DNA of 64,000 nucleotides from an uncultured Alistipes sp. (GCA_944321945.1 CALUNE010000002.1:124001-188000); one strand, 5' to 3'. Shown: positions 18,613 through 27,088, counted from the stretch's first letter. The notes: a model not told the origin generated them from the letters alone. Translations and numbers: made by a program.

Positions 18613-20130
18613 TTAGTTGTTGCTCTCGTTGGGAGCGATCTCGGCGCCGGGCGATTCGAGTTCGTGGCGCGGGATGGGCCATACGAAGCGCGGGTCGTCG
18701 GCCTCGATCTTGAGCGAACTGCCTTCGGCGAGCGAGCAGCTCTGGGGGGTCCGTTCAAATCCCATGTGCCAGCGTTTGAGGTCGTTCAGGCGGAAGCCCT
18801 CCATGTAGAGTTCGCGCACGCGCTCCTTGGAGATGGTTTCGAGCCAGTTGTTGGCGCTGACGGTGATGGCGCCGGCGCCGCCCGAGTAACGTTTCTGACG
18901 CAGAGTGGTCAGATCCTTGCTGGCGGCCGAGAAGTTGGGCGACGGAAGGTTGCAGTAGGCTTCGGCGCGGATCAGATACTGCTCCGAGAGCCGGAACAGC
19001 TTCGGCATCGACACCATGTAGATGTTGGCGGCCGAGATGAACGACCGGTTGCCGAAGTACTTGATCAGCAGAGGCCACGTCAGACCGTTCGAGTATCCCG
19101 TGGTGTACTCGTAGAAGTAGGCGTCGTAACGCAGGTCGGTGTCGTCATAGGCATCGAGCACCCACTGGGCCGGCACGTAGTCGGGATACGTGTAGGTGTA
19201 GTCGCGATTTGCATTGAGGAACACCTGGCCGAGGGCGCCGCCGTAGGAGGTGGTCGTGAAGCCGATCTTCCAGATGATCTCGAAGCTCGAATCGTAGTTC
19301 CACATGTAGGTCAGATAGGTGTCATCCGAGGAGTACTGCGAGTTGGCGTCGGCCAGCTGGAACATGTCGTTGTCGATGACCTTCGTGGCGTAGTCGACGG
19401 CCGTCTGGTAGTCTTGCATGTAGAGGGCCACGCGGGCGTGGAGGGCCTGGGCGGCTGCGGCCGTGGCGTAGATGGTGTTGTACTGGTCGTTGTCGTTGTC
19501 CAGGAGCTCTTCGGCCTGTTTCAGGTCGTTGAGGACGAACTCATAGGAGGCCTTCAGCGAGGCGCGCTTCATGGGTTCGGGCACGGAGTACTTCGAACGC
19601 AGGACGACTCCGAGTTCGTTCTCGGCCGTTGCGGGGTCATAGGCCTTGCAGAAGCACTCGATGAGTTTCGAGTAGCAGAGGGCGCGGATGGTGTAGACCT
19701 CGCCGGTGTAGGCATCGAGCATGTCGATGTTTTCGTAGTTGGTCTCCTGCTGTTTGACGGCATCGACGCGCTCGAGGAAGAAGTTGCAGCGGCTGATGAC
19801 GCCGTAGAGTGCGGCATAGACGGCTTCGACATCCTGGTCGGTCGAGAGAATATTCCAGAGCCAGGCGGGGCCGTAGACGTTCGTGAAGTTCTCGACGGCG
19901 TAGGCCAGGTCGGCCTGGATGTCGGGCATGACGGTAAGCGTGCCGCTGAAGAGCGAACTGCTCATCAGGCCCGTGTAGATACCGGTCAGGAGCTGTTCGG
20001 CATCATCGAAGGTCTGCATGGCCTCGCCTTCGCGGATGGACGATTCGGGCAGCTTGTCCAGACACGATGTGGTGCCGGCTACCAGAAGAATCGCAGCGAT
20101 GAGTGACTTGATATTTCGTAACATATTCAT
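18613..20130 (-). CDS. SusD/RagB family nutrient-binding lipoprotein
   Basis: 505 residues. The signal peptide ends GTTSC (Cys 23), followed by LDKLPESS, the usual SusD mature start. Family features are plain: FDDAEQLLTGIYTGL near residue 41, the helical TPR-like region with YTIRALCYSKLIECF near 145, and the C-terminal ISKERVRELYMEGFRLNDLKRW near 435. SusD proteins form the lid over a SusC barrel on the outer surface and bind the ligand. The gene is ten bases after susC, as in nearly all such pairs. Ligand type is not readable from SusD itself; the linked protease and missing glycoside hydrolases suggest peptide. Confidence 0.95.
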   Translation of the reverse strand: MNMLRNIKSLIAAILLVAGTTSCLDKLPESSIREGEAMQTFDDAEQLLTGIYTGLMSSSLFSGTLTVMPDIQADLAYAVENFTNVYGPAWLWNILSTDQDVEAVYAALYGVISRCNFFLERVDAVKQQETNYENIDMLDAYTGEVYTIRALCYSKLIECFCKAYDPATAENELGVVLRSKYSVPEPMKRASLKASYEFVLNDLKQAEELLDNDNDQYNTIYATAAAAQALHARVALYMQDYQTAVDYATKVIDNDMFQLADANSQYSSDDTYLTYMWNYDSSFEIIWKIGFTTTSYGGALGQVFLNANRDYTYTYPDYVPAQWVLDAYDDTDLRYDAYFYEYTTGYSNGLTWPLLIKYFGNRSFISAANIYMVSMPKLFRLSEQYLIRAEAYCNLPSPNFSAASKDLTTLRQKRYSGGAGAITVSANNWLETISKERVRELYMEGFRLNDLKRWHMGFERTPQSCSLAEGSSLKIEADDPRFVWPIPRHELESPGAEIAPNESNN

Positions 20131-20140
20131 TGTCTAACGA

Positions 20141-23083
20141 TTAGAACGTGAGGTCGAGACCGAACGTAAATTGGCGCGACATGGGGTATTGAGCCTGATA
20201 CATGTTTCCGACGCCTTCGGGATCGAGACCCGTGAAGCTGGTAAAGGTCAGAAGGTTCTGGGCCTGGGCGTAGATTCTCACGCCGCTGATGAAGCGCGTT
20301 TTGCGCAGCAGATTCTGCGGAAGCGAGTAGCTGAGCATGAGGTTTTTCAGTCGCAGGAACGAGGCATCCTCCAACAGCCGGTCGTCGAATTCGGTGTAGA
20401 CGCCGTGACGCGGAATGTCGGTGATGTCACCCGGTTTTTTCCAGCGGTCGAGGAGCTTGCGCGACTGGTTGTAGGCGCTGTAGCGGCCGTTTGATTCGTC
20501 GAAGTAGCGGTCGTTGTTCATCACCCAGCGGTCGGCCACCCACGAGAACTGGGCCGAGAGCGAGATTCCCTTCCACGAGAGGTTCGTGCCGAAACCGCCG
20601 GCCCAGGGGGCGTACATGCTCTTGCCGACGAGCACCTTGTCTTCGTCGCGCATTTCGGTGGTGATTTCGCCGTCCTTGGTGTACCAGAGGGCGTCGCCGT
20701 TTGCGGGGTTGACGCCGGCGAAGCGGTTGACGTAGAATTCGCCGCAGTCGTGGCCGACGACGAGTTTCATCGACGTGGCGGCCATTTCATACTCCTGCAC
20801 GCCGTTGTAGAGTTCGACGATCTTGTTCTTGTTGTAGGAGAAGTTGGCGTTCAGTGTCCAGTTGAAGTCCTTCGTGGCGACGACCGTACCCGAGAGGTTG
20901 AGTTCGACACCGCGGTTGACCATCACGCCGATGTTGTCCCAGTAGTATCCGTAGCCCTTGTCGGCGTAGGACTGGGGCACCTGCATGAGCATGTCGGAGG
21001 TACGCTTGTTGTAGAGTTCGAGGTCGACGTTCAGGCGGTTCCAGAATCCGACGTGGAAGGCGAGGTTGGTGGTCCAGGTCTTCTCCCAGCCGAGATCCTC
21101 GTTACCGGGCTGGCTGGGGGCCATGCCGGCATCGCCGTAGTAGTCCAGGCCGCCGCTCACCAGTGCAAGGTGCTCGTAGTTGGGGATCGACGAGTTGCCC
21201 GAGGTACCGGTGCTGAGCGAGATCTGGGCGTTGGTCAGCCAGCGGCGCGAATCCTCCATGAAGGCTTCGTTGCGGAGGTTCCACATGAAGCCCACGCTCC
21301 AGAAACCGCCCCAGCGGCGTCCGGTACCGAAACGCGACGAGGCATCCGTACGCAGCGAGATGTCGGCGTAGTAACGCTGGTCGTAGTTGTACTCGCCGCG
21401 GCCGAATACCGAGACATAGGCATAGTCGTCATCGGTCGTATCGCTCCACGACGTGACGCGCGTACCGGAGGTGATGTTGACCAGTTTGTCGTTGTTCTGG
21501 CCTTCGGACAGAAGGGTAAATCCTTCGTAGTGGTGGTTGACTCCCTCCTGACCGAGCAGGAAGTTGAACGCGTGCTTGTCTTTCTGGAACTGATAGTTGA
21601 GCGTGTTGGTGACCGAGAGGGTCAGCGCGTCGCTCGACAGGCGCTGGGCGCTGCCTTCGCCCAGGTTGGGGGCGTAGCTCGGGGTCGAGGTGCTTTCGCC
21701 GGCCAGGTGCGTGAGGTCGACGTTGAACTGCGACTTGAAGGTGAGGCCTTCGATGATGGTGGCCTCGGCGAAGAGGCTCGAAACGAGCTTGTACTTCTTG
21801 TAGGAGCGCTGGTTGTTCTTGATCCACTCCAGGGGGTTCTGTCCGTCACCCTTCCAGGTGCCGTCGTTGACCGATGCGAGCGAGCCGTCGGGGTTGTAGG
21901 GGTTCCAGTAGGGGAGCATGAAGCGGGCGGCCGAGATCGGGGAGACGAGGGAGTATTCGCCTTCGCCGGCCTGTTCGAAGGCCTGGTAGTTGAGCATGGT
22001 GTTCGTACCGATCTTGAGCCACTTGGCGGCGCGCTGTTCGATGTTGGCGCGGATCGAGTAGCGGTCGAAGTCCGATCCCAGTGCGATACCCTCCTGGCTG
22101 TAGTAGCCGCCCGAGACGTAGTAATTGGTCTTCTCGTTGGCCCCCGAGACGGAGAGTTCGTAGTTCTGGAGCATGGCGGAGTTGTTGTAGACCTCGTCGA
22201 GCCAGTTGACGTCGATCTGGCTGAGACGGTTGTAGTCCTTGCCGGTGGTCAGGCCGATCTCCTTTTCGTATTGGATGCGCTCTTCGGTGTTCATCAGGTC
22301 CCAGTTGCCCTTTGCGATCTGCGAGAAACCGAGTTGCATGCGGTAGGAGATGGTGGGTTTTTCCTCCATGCGGCCGCGCTTGGTGGTGATGACAACGACA
22401 CCGTTCGAGGCACGCGAACCGTAGATCGAGGTCGAGGAGGCGTCCTTGAGGACGGAGATCGACTCGATGTCGGCGGGATTGATGGCGTTGAAGTCGGAGC
22501 TCGAGATGGGAATACCGTCGAGGATGTAGAGCGGAGAGGTTCCCGAGTTGATCGAGTTCGTACCACGGATGGTGAGCGTGGCGGCGACGCTGGGCTCACC
22601 GGTGCTCGACATGACCGACAGACCGGGAACCTGACCCTGGAGGGCCTGATCGAAGGCTGCCGTGGGGGTTGATTCGACCTTTTCGGCCTTGACGGTTGAT
22701 ACCGAGCCGGTGATGGTACCCTTCTTTCGGACACCGTAGGCGATGACCACCACATCGTCGAGAGCCTGAGCTTCGGGCTGGAGTTCGACGTTGTGAGTGA
22801 TTTTGGCGGTTCCCTCGGGGACGGTGAATTCGGCGATCTTGAAGCCGATGTAGTGATAGGAGAGAACCGTTCCGGGAGCAACGGCAATGGAGTAGGAGCC
22901 GTCAGCGAGCGTGCTGACGCCGCTGGTGCTACCGGAAAGCACGTGGACACCGACCAGAGGCGCATTGTCCTCCGCCGATGTGACGACACCGCTAACCGTG
23001 ATGGTTCCCCCCCCCTGGGCCAGGGCGGGTAATGAACACAAAAGGAAAGCGAATTTCAGTAGTAGAATTTTTGATTTTTGCAT
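20141..23083 (-). CDS. SusC/RagA family TonB-linked outer membrane importer
   Basis: 980 residues. The signal peptide MQKSKILLLKFAFLLCSLPALA is followed by Q and a Gly-Gly-Gly run. Next come the carboxypeptidase-like Ig domain (about 28-110; ITVSGVVTSAEDNAPLVGV), the TonB-box-like VVVIAYGVRKK (about 112-122), the plug (to about 240; QALQGQVPGLSV, ILDGIPIS, DASSTSIYGSRASNGV), and a 22-strand barrel ending FTFGLDLTF. There is no N-terminal STN domain, so signalling to an anti-sigma factor is not expected. At about 980 residues it is of normal size. It is the first gene of a leftward operon and would move the substrate held by SusD into the periplasm using TonB energy. A G9 tract lies in codons 23-26; the frame is intact as sequenced. 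Confidence 0.96.
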   Translation of the reverse strand: MQKSKILLLKFAFLLCSLPALAQGGGTITVSGVVTSAEDNAPLVGVHVLSGSTSGVSTLADGSYSIAVAPGTVLSYHYIGFKIAEFTVPEGTAKITHNVELQPEAQALDDVVVIAYGVRKKGTITGSVSTVKAEKVESTPTAAFDQALQGQVPGLSVMSSTGEPSVAATLTIRGTNSINSGTSPLYILDGIPISSSDFNAINPADIESISVLKDASSTSIYGSRASNGVVVITTKRGRMEEKPTISYRMQLGFSQIAKGNWDLMNTEERIQYEKEIGLTTGKDYNRLSQIDVNWLDEVYNNSAMLQNYELSVSGANEKTNYYVSGGYYSQEGIALGSDFDRYSIRANIEQRAAKWLKIGTNTMLNYQAFEQAGEGEYSLVSPISAARFMLPYWNPYNPDGSLASVNDGTWKGDGQNPLEWIKNNQRSYKKYKLVSSLFAEATIIEGLTFKSQFNVDLTHLAGESTSTPSYAPNLGEGSAQRLSSDALTLSVTNTLNYQFQKDKHAFNFLLGQEGVNHHYEGFTLLSEGQNNDKLVNITSGTRVTSWSDTTDDDYAYVSVFGRGEYNYDQRYYADISLRTDASSRFGTGRRWGGFWSVGFMWNLRNEAFMEDSRRWLTNAQISLSTGTSGNSSIPNYEHLALVSGGLDYYGDAGMAPSQPGNEDLGWEKTWTTNLAFHVGFWNRLNVDLELYNKRTSDMLMQVPQSYADKGYGYYWDNIGVMVNRGVELNLSGTVVATKDFNWTLNANFSYNKNKIVELYNGVQEYEMAATSMKLVVGHDCGEFYVNRFAGVNPANGDALWYTKDGEITTEMRDEDKVLVGKSMYAPWAGGFGTNLSWKGISLSAQFSWVADRWVMNNDRYFDESNGRYSAYNQSRKLLDRWKKPGDITDIPRHGVYTEFDDRLLEDASFLRLKNLMLSYSLPQNLLRKTRFISGVRIYAQAQNLLTFTSFTGLDPEGVGNMYQAQYPMSRQFTFGLDLTF
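23007..23015 (-). repeat. G9 homopolymer inside susC
   Basis: On the coding strand nine Gs in a row span the last base of codon 23 (Gln) to the second base of codon 26 (Gly), directly after the signal peptide. A one-base slip would shift the frame. Confidence 0.9.
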
Positions 23084-23936
23084 AGTGAAATTACTTTCTG
23101 TCGCTGCAAAAAAAGGGATTATAAATGATTAAAACAAGTATGCCTTTGGACTGAAATGTAATTTCGATGGACTGAAACGTGTCTTGCGGGCGTTTGTCAA
23201 ATTATTTAAAATATTGATTAATAGCTGATTGTTTCCATGTAACGATTTGTAACTTAAAGGGCGAAAAAAATATAAAAAAAATTTTTTCATAACTCGGAAA
23301 CCGGGTGAAAAAAGGGGGATTTTCTACAAAATCGAATGGGGGATGACATACGTCAAAGAGGGTTGTCCGGCGAATTTCTCCAGGGTCCGTAATGTACTAA
23401 AAATGGCCTTATATACGCTTTAAAGCGCGATTTATGGATTGGTGAGCCAGATTTTGTACTCAAAAAACGGGGGGCAATTTCGATCGTAAAAACAAGGCTC
23501 GTGTCGATCGGCTCAATAGGGGATTGTAAAAGTAACAGATTGTAATCAAATTTGCGAAAAATGCTATCGATGCGAAATTTTCAGCTGCTTGATCCGGTCT
23601 CTGTCCTGAATTCCGGGTATAAAACTTTTTCGTTCTTTTCAGTCCGGAGTTTCGGATATGTTCAATGTGGCCGGTCAATTGCTCTGCAAGTGTTCATTAC
23701 GGGGAATCGTTCCGGTCTATTTATTTGTTAATCAGATTATTGAAAAATATAAAGAATATCTTTGCGGCGAAACGGCGGTCGGTGGAAATTTTGCCGGATC
23801 TTTCCCGTTTTCGATCTGTTTTGGTCGATAGGGGAATGCGCCGGATTCCAGGGTCTGAATCCGGGCGTTTGCAGCCGGCGGGTACGGCATGGCGGCTGCC
23901 ATGTGGATGGGGAGTCGGATATATGGCGAAAGCGGG
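23084..23936. other. Long AT-rich intergenic region upstream of susC
   Basis: 853 bases without a credible gene and visibly richer in A and T than its surroundings. It contains two copies of GGACTGAAAYGT 21 bases apart (23148-23159 and 23169-23180), and TTTCAGTCC in opposite orientation at 23637-23645. No clean TAnnTTTG element was found for susC on the minus strand. No sigma/anti-sigma pair or hybrid two-component regulator gene is adjacent. Confidence 0.6.
23148..23180. promoter_or_regulatory. Paired direct repeat upstream of susC
   Basis: GGACTGAAATGT and GGACTGAAACGT (11 of 12 identical) start 21 bases apart, which is two helical turns, and lie 65-97 bases before the susC start. The spacing suits a dimeric activator or repressor, but no regulator is known. 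Confidence 0.4.
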
Positions 23937-24512
23937 TCAGCGGATCAGGCCGGCCTCATAGTAGATGATGATCTGTTCGATCATCTTGTCTTCGCCCTCC
24001 TTGTCGTATTGCGACTTGAGGTCCTGACCGAAGATTTTCGAGACGCCCTGCCAGAATCCCGCCACGAAGCCGCCGCGGAACTCTCGGAGCACTTCATAGG
24101 CGGTATATTCGGTTTCGCGGTCGATGAGTTTGAGCAGGACGCGGCCCTGGGTGCGGGTCATGTGCTTCAGCACGGGGGTGTACTCCTCCTTGATTTGATC
24201 GTAGACCTGTTTGATGTAGGCTTTTTGGGCTTTCTTGGTCGGCAGACGGCAGAGTTCGGCCTCCATGTCGGCCATTTTGGCCCGGGCGATCTTGGCGATG
24301 GGGTAGACCTTGCGTACGGCGTCGACCAGCCGGCGGTAGCGCCTCAGGTCGACCGGACGGCTGAAGACGTATACCGGAAGGATATGGACCAGCGGCGTCG
24401 AGTCGCCGTTCTGCACCTCCCATTCCTGGTGCCAGAAGCCGCGGCCGCCCTGAGCCTGCACGCCGGTGAGGGTGCAGAGCAGTGCCATCGTGAGCAGAAT
24501 CCACCTTTTCAT
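23937..24512 (-). CDS. DUF4294 family exported protein
   Basis: 191 residues with a cleavable signal peptide (WILLTMALLCTLTGVQA). The mature part is helical and basic and carries the DUF4294 pattern: VFSRPVDLRRYRRLVDAVRKVYPIAKIA (quoted in two parts: VFSRPVDLRRYRRL, then VDAVRKVYPIAKIA), RTQGRVLLKLIDRETEYTAY and FRGGFVAGFWQGVS. DUF4294 is widespread in Bacteroidetes with no known function. It is transcribed away from the thioesterase gene, from a -7 element at 24626-24633, and is followed by the long susC upstream region. It appears monocistronic. Confidence 0.85.
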   Translation of the reverse strand: MKRWILLTMALLCTLTGVQAQGGRGFWHQEWEVQNGDSTPLVHILPVYVFSRPVDLRRYRRLVDAVRKVYPIAKIARAKMADMEAELCRLPTKKAQKAYIKQVYDQIKEEYTPVLKHMTRTQGRVLLKLIDRETEYTAYEVLREFRGGFVAGFWQGVSKIFGQDLKSQYDKEGEDKMIEQIIIYYEAGLIR

Positions 24513-24600
24513 GATCGTCCGTAGGGTCGGTCACGGACGCCGGTCGATCTTTTCGGCCAAAATCCCGGCTTCGGTTGCCTGTTTTGCGTGCGACTTTTCG

Positions 24601-24608
24601 TATCTTTG
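24601..24608 (+). promoter_or_regulatory. Candidate -7 element for the thioesterase gene
   Basis: TATCTTTG fits the Bacteroidetes -7 consensus. A TTG at 24575-24577 could be the -33 element, although the spacing is long. Confidence 0.5.
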
Positions 24609-24625
24609 CCGGCGTCGGACCTGCG

Positions 24626-24633
24626 CAAATATA
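24626..24633 (-). promoter_or_regulatory. Candidate -7 element for the DUF4294 gene
   Basis: Minus-strand TATATTTG, 114 bases before the DUF4294 start. It faces the plus-strand element at 24601-24608, so the two transcription starts would lie almost on top of each other. Confidence 0.5.
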
Positions 24634-24744
24634 CGACAACTTCGCGGGAGAAGCAAATCTCATGTGAGGTACGTGTGCAGGGCCGGTGCTCCCGGACGTT
24701 CGGGCCGGGTTCGAATGTGGAACCATTTTACAAAAGCACGGAGT

Positions 24745-25119
24745 ATGCTTGAAACAGGACTTTCAGCCCGCAGTGTCACGACGGTGACGGCGGAGAAGAC
24801 GGCCGCCGCGATGGGATCGGGCGACCTTCCGGTATTTGCCACGCCGGCGATGGTGGCGTTGATGGAGCATGCGGCGATGGAGGCCGTGGCGGGGTCGCTG
24901 CCCGAGGGCTCGACGACTGTCGGATCGGAGATGAACGCGTCGCATCTCAAACCCTCGAAACTCGGGGCCGAGATCACGGCTACGGCGGTACTGACGGCCA
25001 TCGAAGGGCGTCGGCTGACGTTCAACGTCGGTGCGCGAGACGAAGAGGGGGTGATCGGCGAAGGAACCCACGTGCGCTACATCGTCGACCGCGAGCGCTT
25101 CATGGCCAAATTGGGCTGA
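24745..25119 (+). CDS. FlK-like hotdog-fold thioesterase
   Basis: 124 residues; the frame is open far upstream but ATG 24745 is the first start that gives the family's N-terminus. It closely follows fluoroacetyl-CoA thioesterase-type proteins: PVFATPAMVALMEHAAMEAV (residues 29-48) with the catalytic Thr and Glu, then GSEMNASHLKPSKLG with the catalytic His, then IGEGTHVRYIVDRERF at the end. All three FlK catalytic positions are present. In gut Bacteroidetes the natural substrate is unlikely to be fluoroacetyl-CoA; a short or aromatic acyl-CoA hydrolase is the safer reading. It is a single gene ended by the hairpin at 25246-25294. Confidence 0.85.
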   Translation: MLETGLSARSVTTVTAEKTAAAMGSGDLPVFATPAMVALMEHAAMEAVAGSLPEGSTTVGSEMNASHLKPSKLGAEITATAVLTAIEGRRLTFNVGARDEEGVIGEGTHVRYIVDRERFMAKLG

Positions 25120-25245
25120 CCGCTTTCCCGCCCGGAGGCGGACGCTCGGGTGAGGGCGGCGTTGACCGGTTCTTCCGACAGCGGATGGTCGGGCGGAGGT
25201 GCCGGCCGGTCCTTTTGACGGCGGGGGTGTCGATTCGAATGGCGC

Positions 25246-25294
25246 GAAACCGGATGGTTTTCCCTTGTGCAGGGGAGACCATCCGGTTTTTTTG
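25246..25294 (+). terminator. Terminator after the thioesterase gene
   Basis: AAACCGGATGG, a loop of about 20 bases, then CCATCCGGTTTTTTT. The eleven-pair stem with a T run ends rightward transcripts. It could also serve the NhaD gene from the other side, although the T run there is shorter. Confidence 0.8.
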
Positions 25295-25410
25295 TTTCCG
25301 GGATCGGAGCGCGGCCCCGGATTCCGGCGATGGGCTCCAACCGGCCCGCCGCCTGCCTCCATCCGGTTCTGGAACGGGCCCGGTCCCGGAATGAGGGGTT
25401 CCGAGAATTT

Positions 25411-26853
25411 TCAGTGGCCGATTCCGATGAGGAGGTGTTCGATCCAGATGACGCCGATTCCGGCCGCATATCCGGCCAGCGCCAGCAGGGTGATCTTGCG
25501 GAGGTACCACCCGAACGAGATTCTTTCGAGGCCCATGGCGACGACGCCGGCCGCCGATCCGATGATGAGCAGACTGCCTCCGACCCCGGCGCAGTAGGTC
25601 AGCAGATGCCAGAACAACCCGTCGCTGAGGAATGCTCCGGTGAAGGTCGGATCAGCCGCTGCAGCCACCGAGGCGGCATCGGCTACGGGAAACATCCCCA
25701 TGCAGGCGGCGACGAGCGGGACGTTGTCGACCACCGACGAGAGCAGCCCGATGGCACCGGCAATCGGAAAGACGGCATGAACGTGACGGTTGAGCCAGTC
25801 GGCCATGTCGGTGAGGATGCCGGCCGTCTGGAGGGCCCCGACGGCCATCAGGATCCCCAGGAAGAAGAGAATCGTCGGCATGTCGATGTGCTTGAGGACC
25901 TTGGCCACGCGGGGCTGGATCGACTCCTCGAGGTTGCGCAGCGTGCGCTGTCGATAGTAGATCAGTTCGGAGAGGATCCACATGCCTCCCAGCGAGACCA
26001 TCATCCCCATGTAGGGCGGCAGTCCGGTGAGGCTTTTGAACAGGGGAACGAACAACAGGCTGCCGATCCCGACGAGGAGCATCAGGCGTCGCAGACGGGG
26101 GGTGATGCAGGGCGGACAAGCCGGTGCGACATCTTGCGGAGTGCCGCTTCCGGCCGGTGAGACCGACGAGGTCGGGGCAGTTGTGAAGCCCGCGGCGGTT
26201 GCGGCGGTTGCGGCGGTTGCGGCAGTTGTGGAGCCTGTGGCGGTTGCGGCGGCCGGGATGAGGCGCACGGCCAGGAGCGTGGGCACGGCAACCGATACCA
26301 GACACGGCAGAAAGAGGGTCGTGACGAGTTTCAGTGCCGAGACCTGTCCCCGCATCCAGAGCATGAGGGTCGTCACGTCGCCGATCGGCGACCAGGCACC
26401 GCCGCTGTTGGCCGCGATGACGATCGTTGCCGCGAAGATCCAACGTTCGCGAGCGTCGGCAATGAGCCGGCGTACGAGCATCACCAGAATGATGGTGGTG
26501 GTCATGTTGTCGAGTGCGGCGGAGAGGAAGAAGGCGATGGCGGTGAGCAGGACGAGGAGCCTGCGGTGGTTACGGGTGGAGATCAGATCGGTGACGACAC
26601 TGAAACCGCCGTACGAGTCGATCAGGTTGACGATGGTCATGGCTCCGATCAGGAAGACGAGGATTTCGCACGTGTCGCCCAGCTGGTCGACGAGTTCGTT
26701 CTGGATCGAGGGGTCGTTGCCCCGCAGGCTGAAGATTGTCCAGAGGCACCCGGCCATGAGCAGGGCGATGGCCGACTTGTCGATGCGGGTTTTGTGTTCC
26801 AGTGCGATGAAGAGGTAGCCTGCGGCGAAAAGCAGGATCATGGATGCAATCAT
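25411..26853 (-). CDS. NhaD-like Na+/H+ antiporter
   Basis: 480-residue inner-membrane protein of the ion transporter superfamily with about 12 hydrophobic segments. NhaD marks are LSAALDNMTTTIILVML (residues 110-126) and AANSGGAWSPIGDVTT (147-162), which hold the ion-binding Asp, Asn and Thr residues. It should exchange sodium for protons and keep cytoplasmic sodium and pH in balance. Odd point: residues 200-245, in a loop between membrane halves, are a low-complexity Ala/Thr/Ser linker built from a repeated Ala-Thr-Ala unit (9-base DNA repeat at 26192-26227). The gene stands alone, convergent with the thioesterase gene. Confidence 0.88.
   Translation of the reverse strand: MIASMILLFAAGYLFIALEHKTRIDKSAIALLMAGCLWTIFSLRGNDPSIQNELVDQLGDTCEILVFLIGAMTIVNLIDSYGGFSVVTDLISTRNHRRLLVLLTAIAFFLSAALDNMTTTIILVMLVRRLIADARERWIFAATIVIAANSGGAWSPIGDVTTLMLWMRGQVSALKLVTTLFLPCLVSVAVPTLLAVRLIPAAATATGSTTAATAATAATAAGFTTAPTSSVSPAGSGTPQDVAPACPPCITPRLRRLMLLVGIGSLLFVPLFKSLTGLPPYMGMMVSLGGMWILSELIYYRQRTLRNLEESIQPRVAKVLKHIDMPTILFFLGILMAVGALQTAGILTDMADWLNRHVHAVFPIAGAIGLLSSVVDNVPLVAACMGMFPVADAASVAAAADPTFTGAFLSDGLFWHLLTYCAGVGGSLLIIGSAAGVVAMGLERISFGWYLRKITLLALAGYAAGIGVIWIEHLLIGIGH
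26192..26227. repeat. 9-base repeat in the NhaD-like gene
   Basis: GCGGCGGTT occurs three times exactly and once with one change, head to tail. On the coding strand this gives (Ala-Thr-Ala)n, so copy changes would stay in frame. Confidence 0.85.
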
Positions 26854-26947
26854 GACGGTAGGGGTTCAACGGGGTTCGGAGCGGAAATCACGGATCGGAC
26901 GGCTGAATTTTTTGCCGGAGCGGAATTTGAAATTGTAAAATTTTCAC

Positions 26948-26955
26948 TATCTTTG
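26948..26955 (+). promoter_or_regulatory. Candidate tRNA-Gln promoter (-7)
   Basis: TATCTTTG preceded by TTTG at 26926-26929, an 18-base gap, fits the Bacteroidetes -33/-7 arrangement well. It lies 21 bases before the tRNA. Confidence 0.7.
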
Positions 26956-26976
26956 TCCCGCTTACGAGCAAGAGAT

Positions 26977-27046
26977 TGAGCTGTGGTGTAATGGTAACAC
27001 AGCAGATTTTGGTTCTGTCGTTCTGGGTTCGAATCCCGGCAGCTCA
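26977..27046 (+). tRNA. tRNA-Gln (anticodon TTG)
   Basis: A full cloverleaf can be drawn: acceptor TGAGCTG / CAGCTCA, D stem GTGT / ACAC, anticodon stem GCAGA / TCTGT (one G-U) around the loop TTTTGGT with anticodon TTG, and T arm CTGGG TTCGAAT CCCGG. It reads glutamine codons CAA and CAG. The 3' CCA is not encoded (AACC follows). It stands alone with its own promoter and terminator. Confidence 0.95.
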
Positions 27047-27051
27047 ACCTG

Positions 27052-27088
27052 AAAAAGGTGGTCCCATTCGTGGAGACCACCTTTTTTG
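27052..27088 (+). terminator. Terminator of tRNA-Gln
   Basis: AAAAAGGTGGTC / GACCACCTTTTTT, a 12-base perfect stem with a T run, starts six bases after the tRNA. Confidence 0.85.

Noticed and set aside
7699..23083. Standard polysaccharide utilisation locus
   Set aside because: No glycoside hydrolase, lyase, esterase or sulfatase lies in or beside it; the only enzyme is a serine protease.
24466..24744. N-terminal extension of the thioesterase
   Set aside because: The extension would have no family similarity, and the predicted promoter (24601) lies inside it.
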